Origin: Zygnema cylindricum
Taxonomy: Eukaryota; Streptophyta; Zygnematophyceae; Zygnematales; Zygnemataceae
Assembly: GCA_037447655.1 (NCBI GenBank)
Contig: JBBHKE010001703.1
Span: 25,202-89,201, forward strand
Direction of reading: 5' to 3'
DNA length: 64,000 nt
Numbering within the stretch: position 1 is the stretch's first letter; every line of letters begins with the position of its first letter. Positions 22,127-33,394 of the stretch are shown in pieces. A program made the position numbers and the translations under genes. The notes under the pieces were generated by a model, which was not told the origin of the DNA, ran no database searches, and saw nothing but the letters and a program-made list of their open reading frames with translations.

Positions 22127-23441
22127 TGTTGTCCATAGCCTATTTCAGCCATGGATTACTCACGGAAGACACCCACGGTCTACCCCAAAACAGTTGTGTT
22201 TCAGACAGCACAAATCATTCCACAATAAGTAAAAGTAGTTCAAATTGTACTAGTATTTAGTATATACTAGACACTATAACCTCCCAAAATTACAGCCAAA
22301 TAAACAAAGGATTCCAATAGATACGAGACGAGCTCCAGAGTTTCCCAAAAACAGTTGACAGATTACCAACCTAGCCAAGTAGACTCCTCACAGAATTCTA
22401 CAAAAAAAATAGAACAAAATGAAACTACACACGTATATAGTTTCTACATCATAGAACATTCACACAAAGTTTCATATCAAGATATCAATCAGAGTGTTCA
22501 CACTGATAGGTCAAAGATGCAGAAACACAGTCAGCCATTACTTTGATAAACTCAGCTGATAATAAAAATAAACTAAGTCCTACAATTTATAATCACACAG
22601 TCATCTACTGATTCTTACACTAATTAAGGAACTACACGTGTAACTAAGTACTATACACTAATAAAGACATTGTACATCAACTCTACCGGAAGTACGTCCA
22701 AAACCCTAGTTTTAACTTTTATTCTAATTTAATCCTGTAACACTAAAATTAGTTCACTACATACAAAAAACAGTTGTTTCATATATATATACAAATAGTG
22801 GCCGTACATAAATTGTGCCACTTGCTTAGTCAGCAATTAGCGAATCCGTCCAAATGACTGTAAGCGTCCGTACAAGTCAATTATGAATTCATGGATCGTC
22901 TTAAGATGTAAAGTTAATCTTCGCGGAGGACGACACGCGTCCAAGTCATTATCTGTGGTCCCATTTCAAATCGATGCTTAGTCAGCATGGTTCACATAAG
23001 TCCAACCGACTGTTGTTGTGCGGTACGAAGCATCTGAGTGCGTACGGCGGGCTTCGTCACTTGTGGTCTTGCGCGAATCGCGTCCGTCTACACGATTCGA
23101 ATCAACGTTCCATACTGAATCAGTACAGTAAATTTACCGGATGTCTGGTCCAAACTTCGTCCGTCCGATTCTGCAAATCCGCTCGCTCGATAATGACACG
23201 TAGATGTGAGTATCGGCGCCATTCGAAATACCAGCAAAATTCTCATATGCTGACGCGTGTCCCTGTAGAAGTACGGTACACTCTTTTGTCCTTCTACTAC
23301 TGTAACACTATTAGGGTTCAGTACTAAAGTGTGTATACCAAAAATATTCTAAGTACTAAAAAAATATTCTAAGTACTATTCTAAAAAAATCGTTCTCTCA
23401 CTAACCCATTAAATGATCACAAAAGCTTTCATATCACAACA
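22127..23441 (-). repeat. Element D left (3') LTR
   Basis: 1315 bases, TGTTGTCCATAGCC to CATATCACAACA. It is close to the right LTR; most differences are single bases and short insertions. TAGGACTTAG occurs in sense (22573-22582 complement). Confidence 0.87.
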
Positions 23442-23460
23442 CTCCCCTAAAGCTTTAGAC
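23442..23460 (-). promoter_or_regulatory. Polypurine tract of element D
   Basis: Sense GTCTAAAGCTTTAGGGGAG directly before the 3' LTR, identical over this stretch to the PPT of element T. Confidence 0.82.
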
Positions 23461-24217
23461 TCAATACTACACTTAGTCTACAGAGCTGTCAATTGTAATT
23501 TAGGTTTATGCTGAAGCAAGGACTTTAGAAAATATTCTAAGTTCGGAAATTCCCTCTCACAACCTCTACTACTAAACATCCAAAACTTTATAAAAACAAC
23601 ACTCTTCCGAAGTTTTAGATGCGTTAGTTTTAAGCATACATATACTAAGAACTCTAAGATTTTGTTAAACTTTCAACCACTCCAATTTTTCTCCCGTTTA
23701 AACAATGATGTTTCACTTTGGAGGTGTCGGTGTGTCCACCTCAAAAATAGCTTTTTGGGGCTTTTGTGTGGTCGCCTGTGGAGCTGGTTTCTTCTCCAGT
23801 TGGTCTTCCGTAATCTGCATCTTATTTTTGTTTTCTTACTACATTCTGGTCTCCTCATAGACTTTGTGCTTTATTTATAAGTTGCCTCCCCATTACCTCT
23901 AGAAAGTGTGATCATTCTCACTAGTTTTTGGTTTTTTTCCATAGTTTTTCTACTCCCTTGTTAAGTTATTATCTTAAAGTTTTTCTATCTTTTTCCGCAG
24001 TTTTTCTCCTCCCTTCTAAAGTTATTATCTTAAATTTTTTCTTTTCGATTCCTCTGAACTTCAATGACACTATTCTCCTTCTATTTTCTATATGTATTTT
24101 CCCATTGTATGTCAATCCATCATTTTCTCTCTCATCATTCTCCTTCTTTACTCTAATTTGTTTATCATCTTCTCTGTCTTTCTTTCAGGCTTGTTTTCAG
24201 TTCAGTATGTACTATAT
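23461..24217 (-). other. Element D post-gag non-coding region
   Basis: About 750 bases between the gag stop region and the PPT where an autonomous copia element would carry 3 kb of pol. In sense it is purine-rich (the plus strand is T/C-rich). I see no RT, integrase or RNase H motif in any frame. Confidence 0.7.
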
Positions 24218-25446
24218 CTAAAGAATATTTGCATTCAATTTTAAGTGTACTTCACTTCCTTTTACTCCTCTTTCTTCAAGATTCTCAACCCCTTGTAAGT
24301 AATTTCCACACACCAATCTATCACAACAGAGAGTAAAAAAAACCAAATCTTTTTCACTCTCTTCTTTCTCCACACTATCTTTGGTGACCACACTATTTTC
24401 AGTTTCTTCCACTTTCATTTTCGGATGTCCTTCACTTCCTTCAACTTTTCCTATTTCAGTAACCCCTTCTTTTTGTAAGTTTGTGACACTCACCAATCTG
24501 TCATTGGAAACATTGACAGTAGACAAAACCTTTTCTGTTACTTCTTCCTCCACTCCATTTTCTGTTGCAGCAACTCTTCCCTTACCTTTGTCTTTCACCA
24601 TATTATGAAAATCATAAACAATCGGCAAGTAAACATATTTGTCGACCGAATGTGTAGGCCTTTTGTCATTGGTTGAGGCTTGTCCCTCGCTCATGAAAGC
24701 AATTGGTTCCCTCCTTGTTGAGGGTAGAACTCTATTGTTGTTCATCCATCTCTGAAAATTCTTGTAACACATACACTTTTATATGATAGACATACAGTGA
24801 AGGTATGTCCTAAATCATTACAGTAAAAACAATTTTTAGGTCCATTTCCGCTATTACTTCTAATTTTTTGAAACTGAGACTTAGAGACCTCCATATTCCT
24901 CTCAAAAAAAAAATTCCAATCTTCTTCCTCTAGCACTATGTGGATTGCTTGACTTAAGTTCCAATCCCTTTTATCTATTTGAGCTATTCTATTTGATGCA
25001 TCTCTATAGGCACTGGGTAATCCTCTCATTAATAAAACAACTTGTTGAGCATCTATAAAGCATCCTCCTGCCAAAGCATTTTCTGCAAACAAAATTTGTA
25101 TACCAGTACAATATTCCACCATACTTCCGCGTACATACTTTCAAAAAGTTTAGTGGCACTACTAAACCAGTTATACAAAAAGTCTCTGAATACCTACATT
25201 CTAGGCATTTCCATAGTTCACCTCCATTTTTCATCTTTAGATTTGTCATTGCCAGTTTCTTAGTCAAGGAGTTTTTGATAACTCTTAGACACTCACGGTT
25301 CTTCTTTTCCCATCCACTTGATGTTTCGGCCAGAGTACCATCCACCACATCCATTTTATCCGTCATCTCGAAGTAGCTCTCAAGCACACACTTCTAGCAG
25401 TGATAATTAGATCCATCAAATATGGGTAGCCATGAGTGTGGGCCCA
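24218..25446 (-). pseudogene. Element D gag (frameshifted)
   Basis: Coding begins at the ATG in the primer-binding site (MGPHSWLPIFDGSNY), then KMDVVDGTLAETSSGWEKKN (25004-25387), a helical gag core ending LSQAIHIVLEEE, and a canonical CX2CX4HX4C zinc knuckle CFYCNDLGHTFTVC (24742-25122). A frameshift leads into a 184-residue frame (24218-24772) with KYVYLPIVYDF and an acidic, Glu-rich C-terminal tail. The tail contains two related blocks built around DRLV...LQ...GSE. No protease motif follows. Gag particles could in principle have been supplied for packaging. The C-terminal tail matches no domain I know but is conserved in X. Confidence 0.8.
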
Positions 25447-25451
25447 TAGCC
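25438..25451 (-). promoter_or_regulatory. Primer-binding site of D
   Basis: Sense GGCTATGGGCCCAC directly after LTR end GGACAACA. One base differs from the consensus GGTTATGGGCCCAC complementary to the initiator tRNA anticodon arm; the gag ATG lies inside it. Confidence 0.78.
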
Positions 25452-26730
25452 TGTTGTCCATAGCCTATTTCAACTATGGATTACTCACGGAAGACACCCA
25501 CAGACTACCCCAAAACAGCAATGTTTCAGACAGCACAGATCACTCCACAATAAGTAAAAGTAGTTCAAACTGCACCAGTATGCAGAATATACTAGACACT
25601 ATAACCTCCCAAAATTACAGCCAAATAAACAAAGGATTCCACTAGATACGAGCTCCAGAGTTTCCCAAAAACAGTTGACAGATTACCAACCTAGCCAAGT
25701 AGACTCCTCACAGAATTCTACAAAAAAAATAGAACAAAATGAAACTACACACGTATATAGTTTCTACATCATAGAACATTCACACAAAGTTTCATATCAA
25801 GATATCAATCAGAGTGTTCACACTGATAGGTCAAAGATGCAAAAACACAGTCAGCCATTACTTTGATAAACTTAGTTGATAATAAAAATAAACTAAGTCC
25901 TACAATTTATAATCACACAGTCATCTACTGATTCTTACACTAATTAAGGAACTACACGTGTAACTAAGTACTATACACTAATAAAGGCATTGTATGTCAA
26001 CTGTACCGGAAGTATGTCCAAAACCCTATTTTTAACTTTTATCCTAACTTAATCTTGTAACACTAAAATTAGTTCACTACCTACAAAAAACAGTGGTTTC
26101 AGATATATACAAATAGTGGTCGTACATAAATTGTGCCACTTGCTTAGTCAGCAATTAGCGAATCCGTCCAAATGACCGTAAGAGTCCGTACAAGTCAATT
26201 ATGAATTCATGGATCGTCTTAAGATGTAAAGTAAATCTTCGCGGAGGACGACACGCGTCCAAGTCATTATCTGTGGTCCCATTTCAAATCGATGCTTAGT
26301 CAGCATGGTTCACATAAGTCCAACCGACTGTTGTTGTGCGGTACGAAGCATCTGAGTGCGTACGGCGGGCTTCGTCACTTGTGGTCTTGCGCGAATCGCG
26401 TCCGTCTACACGATTCGAATCAACGTTCTATACTGAATCCGTACAGTAAATTTACCGGATGTTCGGTCCAAACTTTGTCCATTCGATTCTGCGAATCTGC
26501 TCGTTCGATATTCGACACGTAGATGTGAGTGTCGGCGCCATTCGAAATACTTGCAAAATTCTCATATGCCGACGCGTGTCCCTGTAGAAGTACGGTACAC
26601 TCTTTTGTCCTTATACTACTGTAACACTATTAGGGGTCAGTACTAAAGTGTGTATACCAAAAATATTCTAAGTACTAATCCATCTCTCACTGACCAATTT
26701 ACTGTGTACTACAGCTTTCATATCACAACA
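25452..26730 (-). repeat. Element D right (5') LTR
   Basis: 1279 bases, TGTTGTCCATAGCC to CATATCACAACA, followed by GAGTT. In sense it ends GGCTATGGACAACA, the same terminus as the X LTR, which links the two gag-only elements. TAGGACTTAG is at 25893-25902 (complement). Confidence 0.87.
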
Positions 26731-26735
26731 GAGTT

Positions 26736-27513
26736 GTTCAGGACTTAGTTTGTTTTTGGGTAAGTCCGGTTCAGTACTTGCTAGTATTAGTGTGACTCTG
26801 AAATTGAGAGTTCACGGTTTAGTCACACTAGGGACACGGGTCGTCTGCTTCGAGGAATGCTTAAGTACGTCCTCCGTGGACATACATACATTCGGTAAGG
26901 ACCACATAATTCTTGAGAGCACATCCACGGTGCCGAATTTGGTGATCGGATGGCTGACACCTACCGCCGAAAACTGTTGACTTGGCATGACTAGATCAGG
27001 AAAAATTTTCTCTATTATCGTAATATTATTGTCGGTGTAAATATTTGTTAGAACATAATTTTGTCTGTAGTGAATTAGTTGATTAGTGTAGAATGCGTGA
27101 TTTATGACATACCTTGTGTACACAGATATACTCACAATAGTTTTGTTAGACGTATGGCTTGAATGCCTCCATACAGCTTAGTATAACTTCAATATAAAAG
27201 TAGGACTTAGTAAATTTTGGAGTTCAGGAACAAATGATATGAAAACTGGACACTCAGTTTTATGTAATTTCATCTCTAAATATCTCATAGATGTGTGAGC
27301 ACAATTAAATGAAATTTTGTATGTATGTTCTTCTCTATGTTATCTAAACTGTTTTGGATTTGTAGTACTATTGTGTCCCATTATTGCAAGTTATTATCTG
27401 TCAAAGTTGTTGTTCTGCCATCGGTCTTTGTGGAAGCTTCCTCTCTTGATTTGTTCTACAATGACTACTGCTGCCTCTTCTTCATCTTCAGTAACAGCAG
27501 TTGTCTCTGAACA
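26736..27513 (+). repeat. Element C 3' LTR, second part
   Basis: Continues the C LTR after the D insertion; it aligns with 17925-18272 and then supplies the part deleted from the 5' LTR. Near its end it has an ATG (27461) opening MTTAASSSSSVTAVVSEQ, a Ser/Thr-rich Gag leader encoded in U5 as in T and E. Confidence 0.78.
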
Positions 27514-28909
27514 ATAGTTTATACATGTGAAAACGGGTTTGCCCAATCCCTCTTGGACTGCATTACGAGGAATTAAACCTGAGTGTGTTTTTCCGTTCAC
27601 ACGCCACTCACTTTTTCGTATCGACGTCGTTGTGTGATATTTTTTTTTTACTTCTGTATGAAATAACGACCAATTAACGTCCAATTAACGCACAAAAGGG
27701 CACATTTCAATAGCACATTAACTATTTAAAAACCTAACATTCAATATTTAAATACCGTATGCATTACAGTAATTGACACTAATTAAAATATATTGATAGT
27801 AGCTTAAAGAAATAACTAACGTTATTAATTTCATTTTAGGTTCAAAAGTCGTAATTTAGGGGAGCCGATATAGTGTTCGTAAGACTACACCGTGAATCGA
27901 TATTAGCATCAAAGACTCTAATTGCGGCACCCCGTTTTTTACCCAAATTATCAAATAAATTTAATAAAAACCCATGAAAAAACCCTTTAGAGTAAATGAG
28001 TTCTTTCAAAACCTCCAAATTCTCAAATAGCGTTAATATCGTTATTTGTTTCATAACGCTATCTTTTTGTAAACGCTTATAACGATTCACGGTGTAGCAG
28101 CGATTCACGCTCTATCAACACTTTGTCGCCGATGGAAATTTAGGGTGACCGTCCATTCCTGCAAACTAATCAATCAATTATCACCAGCCGTTACAGTTTT
28201 AATTCGTCCGTGGTATTTTGTGTCATCACTGGGGAAAAGCACGAAATACACCGTCGCTGCCGAGTCTCCCCTTTACTTTGTCCTTCAGGATGATACTATA
28301 TTAACGATATAGTCGGGGACTGTACTGTAGGTTACTGAATCTCGTAAATGATCATACCGTGTACCCTTGAAGATACTCCAAGGGGTCCTGGAGATATTCA
28401 CCGCCGGATGTTTTTTAAGCATCCCCAATGCTTTTGCAGTTTTGCTCCATCCTTAGAAACGCTCCACGTGGAGCAGATTATATGTGCCACGAAGCTCACC
28501 AAACGAGCCCCTTACAAAGCATAAACGTCTAAACGAACTTGAGAACTGACAGGGTGGATGCAAATTCAACCAGAATCTCAAGCAAATCTACCAAATTCCT
28601 TGCATCGTCAACTCTCACTATGCCTGCCTGCCGTTGGTTATAATGATTTCAACGTTTCACGTCTTTTCAATTTTTGTTTGTAGGTTAATTTTCGGATTGT
28701 ACATTGAAACCTTACGATATTTTAAAAGTTCAAATTTCTCACAAATATTCTGTAGAGATCTTGTACGCTTTCCCACAAATTTCGAATGCTTTAAGTGGCA
28801 AACCAGAATCGTTAGAATATACTACAATCTCGTTCCATGCCACGTCCAAAAAAAAAGATATGAGTACACTACACCGTGAACTGCTATTTGTGATGATAAC
28901 ACTAAATCA
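27514..28909. other. Spacer between elements C and F, no gene recognised
   Basis: About 1.4 kb without a supportable gene. Short frames exist on both strands but none resembles a known family. The only distinctive item is the perfect 14-base palindrome at 28461-28474. Confidence 0.5.
28461..28474. promoter_or_regulatory. Palindrome GCTCCACGTGGAGC with G-box core
   Basis: A perfect 14-base inverted repeat centred on CACGTG, the plant G-box bound by bZIP and bHLH factors. It lies in the unannotated C-F spacer, with no neighbouring gene visible, so a regulatory role is speculative. Confidence 0.3.
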
Positions 28910-29859
28910 TATTGAAATCACTAGATTTATGGAGTATTTTCAAGGTCTGAATAGCTTAATAGAAAAAAGAAAAGAAAAGCGCAGGCACTTTGCCTCCACC
29001 TCTTTCCTCTATCCCCTATACTTGTTATAGTCACTCAAGGAGAGAGACAATGGTGGAGCCATGGCTGCCTCAGCTCTATAGGCAGGACTAAAGAGTGACA
29101 TAAGTCACTCTCAGCGTAGCCGTCAGCTAAACTACTCTTTCGTAGGAGTTTGTTAAAGTACATAGGGTGTGATAATTACTTAAATTGTATTATGATCTTT
29201 CATCCGATTAACGGACATATGAATGAAGGGTCATAGAACTAGTTAATATTTAGTGCGAATGTTATCCCGCACGAAACAAATGAATCGGACATTTGTTTCG
29301 ACGGCTAACATTTAATGTCGGTTTTTATCCAACGGCACATATCGCCGCCGAGATCCCGAAATGGTAACTTTGGCGTTTTTGGATGTGGCATGACCTGGCG
29401 CCACGTAGAGAGATAATATTTGGTCGCGAGAATTCTAGTGAACACATGGACGAGTACCATGTGGACACGCGTTCACTCAATGGCCTTGTCGTACAGGGGC
29501 CGTATAGAAAGGACGTCGACCGTAGTACCTTTCAATACTTTACTCCATTTGATAAGATCGTACTGTAGTAGATAGGGGTTATGAGAGGGAAGTAGGACTT
29601 ATAATTTTTTAGACAGTCACCTCTCTTTTTGAGAGTTTATATGAATTGGCATCTTTGTCACCTTATAACTTAACGGCTGGTTAGCCATTCTCAGTGATTC
29701 TTTTTGCTACATCTCAAGGGATTCTAAACTATACATGGGTGCAGTCAGATTGTCAATTAGTCTACTTGGGCAGCAGTGGTTGTGGCTGAAAGTTGTTTAG
29801 TTAAAAACTACCAAGAGGCTTCGTGACTTCTGTAGTCCAATGCAGGACACAGAATTGCA
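28910..29859 (+). repeat. Element F 5' LTR
   Basis: 950 bases; the first dinucleotide is TA where the 3' LTR has TG. It ends ACAGAATTGCA. TAGGACTTAT is at 29593-29602 with TTTATATGAA about 35 bases downstream. The tRNA-like module present in the 3' LTR is mostly deleted here (near 29140). Confidence 0.86.
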
Positions 29860-29874
29860 GGTTATGTGCCCACC
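29860..29874 (+). promoter_or_regulatory. Primer-binding site of F
   Basis: GGTTATGTGCCCACC directly after the LTR, one base from the initiator tRNA anticodon-arm complement. The gag ATG (29864) is inside it and opens MCPPSRVSTFNGSGFIY. Confidence 0.78.
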
Positions 29875-32397
29875 CTCTAGGGTATCCACCTTCAATGGAT
29901 CTGGGTTCATCTATTAGGAAGCCATGATGACAAAGGCTTTGTGCAAAAAACGATACTGGGGTATTGTCAGTGGACAAGTGTAACGTCCACCTCAGGGAAC
30001 TCCACCAGGGTTTGGTAGAATAATGTAATCTGCAGCAGCATCTGCTGCGGCAGAGGAGGCAGATGATGGGGACAGCAGTGTGTTCGAAAAGGGGAAAGAG
30101 AGCGAGACGCCTCTTCCTCCTATTACTCCTATTACCACGGCACCCGAAGCACCGGCCGTGAAGAACGCGAAGAACGATACCCAAACGTGGGAAGACAATA
30201 ACATGGCTGCCAAAAACTTCATTCGAAGACACCTCACTTAGGTTTGGCGACCCCCCATCTTCACATTTACAAGGCCAAGGAGTTGTGGGTGACTTTGGTC
30301 GAAATCTATAGAATTGGTATTATTCAGGAGCTCCAGTTGGCCGAACAAAAGTTAGGGAATTATATTTACAAAGGGGGAAAGACTTTAAACTATTGTAATG
30401 ATCTCTCTTGTTTGTATATGGAGATGGAGAGAGCCGGGTGGATATGTAAAATAAAGATGAAAGTTAACACTCTCATCATGAAGTTACTCCGGTATATGCC
30501 CGCGTTAATGGAAGTGCAATCCTATTACGCGAACATAGATTTAGGGGGAAATGTTCCGTTGAGCTTAAGCGCAAACCGCTCAGCAGCGAGACCCAGTTCG
30601 AAATCCCACCTCGTCGTTCATGCCATTGCAACCGGAGCTGAGTTTCTGAAACCGTGGAGTTCGAAGTGCACCGTACGGCGAGAGATCGATACGAGTCCTT
30701 GAGGGGATGGGGAGCTTCCGGACGGTTCGGAGGAGAAGGAGATCCCAAAACGCGGTCATCTCGGCCAATTCACCTGGTTTAACTGTGCATCCGCGTCGTA
30801 TGCACCCTTTAATAAGCTAAGAAAGATCCCTAGTGTAGAGATAGAGTATAAGGATGGGAGAGTGGTTACTACAGATCTAGTGAGGTAAGTAGACCTGAAA
30901 GTCTTAGTAGAGGGTAAGACTTCTATACTCACCTTCTCAAATGTACTCTACATTCCTCAGGTAAATAAAAATCTTGTCTCTACGTCTATGTTAGATAACA
31001 AAGAGTTTGATACCTTCACTAGAAGAGGAGTGTTTACAGCTGAGTATGTGGATGAAGTCAACTTCACGGCATATAAAGGTAGCCAAGGAATGTTTAGGCT
31101 TAGCCTGAGTTATGAAAAAAAAAAATGCTTGCTAAGTTGATAATTTGGCATAAGTAGTTGGGGCATGTGCATTTTGATAGTTTGAGGGAAATGAAGAAGC
31201 TTGGTGTAGTAGAAGGCATTCTGTTTGGGGATAATGAAATGGTGGATGATTATACTGGCTGTGCTCAAGGTAAGGCTCACAGACTTCTTTTTCCCATAGC
31301 CGCCACATATAGGGGTGAGAAAGTACTAGATTTGGTCCACACATACATATATATAGGGACCTGCAAAAGTACCTTTGATCAGAGGGAAGAGGTTTATGTT
31401 AACAATAACCGATGACTGGTCTAGATACTCTAGAGTCTAGTTCCTAAAAACAAAGTCTGAAACACCAACTTACTTCAAAGAATATAAAGCCAGGAGTGAG
31501 AAGTTACATGGAACCCCCATTAAGAGAATAAGAAGTGATAATGGGGGAGAATATACCTCTAACCAATTTGAGGAATACTTGAGGGATGAGGGAGTTCAAC
31601 ACCAAAAAATGGTACCATATAAATCGGAAAAAATAGGGTAGCTGAGAGGTTGAGCCGACACTAGGAGATAGTGTATGTAGTATGTTGGCCGACAAGAAAA
31701 TAGGAAAGAGATTTTGGGCAGAAGCCATGAACTGTGCCAACTACATTAAAAATAAAGTCCTAACCTCAGTCGTAAAAGGAATGATACCTTATGAAAGATG
31801 GGTTGGAAGGAAACCAGATATCTCTCACCTTAAAGTATTCGGTAGCCAAGTTTACAGTCTTGACACGGATAGGAAAAACTGGAAACTACATGCAAAGGGA
31901 AAACCTAGATACTTTGTAGGATATGATGAGGATGTCAAGGGATATAGATTTTATGACTTAGCAAAGAAAGATATCATTCTGTTCAAACACCTAGTTGTCA
32001 TGGATGAAGAGAAGTCATTTGACCCCTTCAAATATACGAAGAAGAAAAGAATCATGATTTGAGTCCGAAAGTGAGGAGAACTCGGTCTTTTCCGAAAAGG
32101 ATATGAGTGAAACATTGATTGTAGATTTAGGGGAGATCCAAGATACAGGAGATCCATTGGAAACCTCATATATTCCTATGTATTTCCAAAAGACACAAGA
32201 GGAGAAACCGGAACCGGGTTTGATAGAAAGGGGAGCCGATGAGATAGTAAGGAGAAATCCAAGACTTCCTTCCATTCCAGCTTTGGAGTTTGAGGGAGGG
32301 AGAATGAGCAGCAAAAGGATACAAGAGAAACATGCCGCTCATAAGGTAACTAAGCTATCGCACCCAGATGAGCCTCAGTCATACTCGTGTTGTTTTG
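29863..32397 (+). pseudogene. Element F gag, protease and integrase remnant
   Basis: Gag N-terminus from the PBS ATG, soon stopped; gag body in 30244-30460 (ELWVTLVEIYRIGIIQELQLAEQKL, SCLYMEMERAG); then about 400 bases unlike gag, so the zinc knuckle is not recognisable. A protease/pre-integrase remnant follows (about 30810-31130), integrase zinc-binding part (31158-31320), integrase core with RSDNGGEYTSNQFEEYLRDEG (about 31527-31600, described by position), integrase C-terminal part (31682-32062) and the linker FEGGRMSSKRIQEKHAAHKV (32103-32392). Frameshifts separate these. The frame resumes after solo LTR E at 33395. Confidence 0.82.
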
Positions 32398-33389
32398 GAA
32401 ACCTTGAGTCCTCTTTGTATCTTGTTACTATACTGCCATGCTGCGCTAAGTTTGACATCGTAGCTAGAAACCTTGAGCACTCTACACTTGTTGTTGTGTT
32501 GCTATAATGCGTTGATCTGACATCGCAGCTGCGCTTCTCTAATATCACAGCTGCGCTGACACATTATAGCAGTCATAGCAGTTACAGCAGAGTCATAGCA
32601 GCTATAGCAGTCTGCGAAAGAAAAGTGTTCCGAACATTAGTCAGTTTGTAAGAAGGTAAATTGACGAGGACATGATTTAGTGAGTATGCAACTCCAAAGG
32701 GAGTACACAAATTCGGTGCACTTCAGGCACACGTGTCGGTCCGTGAGGAAGTCGAGATTGATTGTTCCAAAAGAAGAAGTACAGTTTCATTTGAGGACCG
32801 AAGTTACACGTGGAGGTTCATCGTCGGTGATGAAAGAACACGTGGTAGGCGGACGGAGTCCGCCGTCATTTTTGGAAAGATAAATATTGACTGTACCGTC
32901 AGTTCAGCGACGAACTTTGACCGCGTACTATTTCATTTTTAGCTGCTATCTGATAGGTTTAAATTTATGTGTACATTTGACGGTGGGATTTTGTTGATGA
33001 AGAGTAGTGTACTGACTAACCACAGTAGTTATAGTACGGCGTGATCAGCTGTCGGCTCAATTGTATATATAGAACTTAGATTATTTTAGGAAAGTAAAGG
33101 ATTCATTGTATGTAAAACTGCGGAGCAATTTTTGAGTGTTTTGAATTATAATCATCATTGTGATATTTTGGCAAAACCTTGTGAAACATTGCATGTGGCC
33201 TCTTTGGTGTATATTCTATTATGTGGCAAATTTGCACACCAAGGGTGTATCTGGTTTGCTTAGAGCTTCATTGTGAAATTGGTCTTTTGTGGGATAACGT
33301 GAGAGTTTCCCCTTAACATAATTGATTGTCATGGCAACATCGGATGCTTCTTCATCTTCTTCAGTGACACCAGCTACCTCAAATCAACA
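32398..33389 (+). mobile_element. Solo LTR E
   Basis: 992 bases, TGTTGTTTTGGAAACC to AAATCAACA, flanked by ACTCG (32393-32397 and 33390-33394). Removing it and one TSD copy rejoins the F linker across SYS/EAV-type residues, confirming the edges. It shares a long middle section with LTR G. GCAGCTGCG-type repeats occupy 32480-32610, TATATAGAACTTAG lies near 33066, and an ATG at 33331 opens a Ser-rich leader (MATSDASSSSSVTPATSNQ) that runs to the LTR end. Confidence 0.9.
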
Positions 33390-33394
33390 ACTCG

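Larger units (their letters stand above)
22127..26730 (-). mobile_element. Element D: gag-only non-autonomous copia element
   Basis: 4604 bases with LTRs at 22127-23441 and 25452-26730, a PPT, a PBS and a 2.0-kb internal region that encodes Gag but no protease, integrase, RT or RNase H. It is flanked by GAGCT (22122-22126) and GAGTT (26731-26735), a TSD with one change, and lies in the GA tract of the C 3' LTR. The structure matches what is called a terminal-repeat retrotransposon with a GAG domain (TR-GAG). Element X has a homologous Gag, so the pol-less design is a family trait and not a single deletion. Confidence 0.85.
17867..27513 (+). mobile_element. Element C: decayed copia element hosting D
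   Basis: A plus-strand copia element with a truncated 5' LTR (17867-18272), broken gag-pol (18273-22040), PPT (22044-22062) and a 3' LTR split by element D (22063-22126 and 26736-27513). Both LTRs begin TGTTGTTTTTGGAAAGC/TAGC and share the GA-rich tract. No matching target-site duplication was found (GTTTG on the left, ATAGT on the right), so one edge may have been altered or my 3' edge may be off by a few bases. Confidence 0.82.

Noticed and set aside
27394-27684. 96-codon minus-strand frame at the C 3' LTR edge
   Set aside because: It reads antisense through the U5 leader and into the spacer; no motif or homology that I can recognise.
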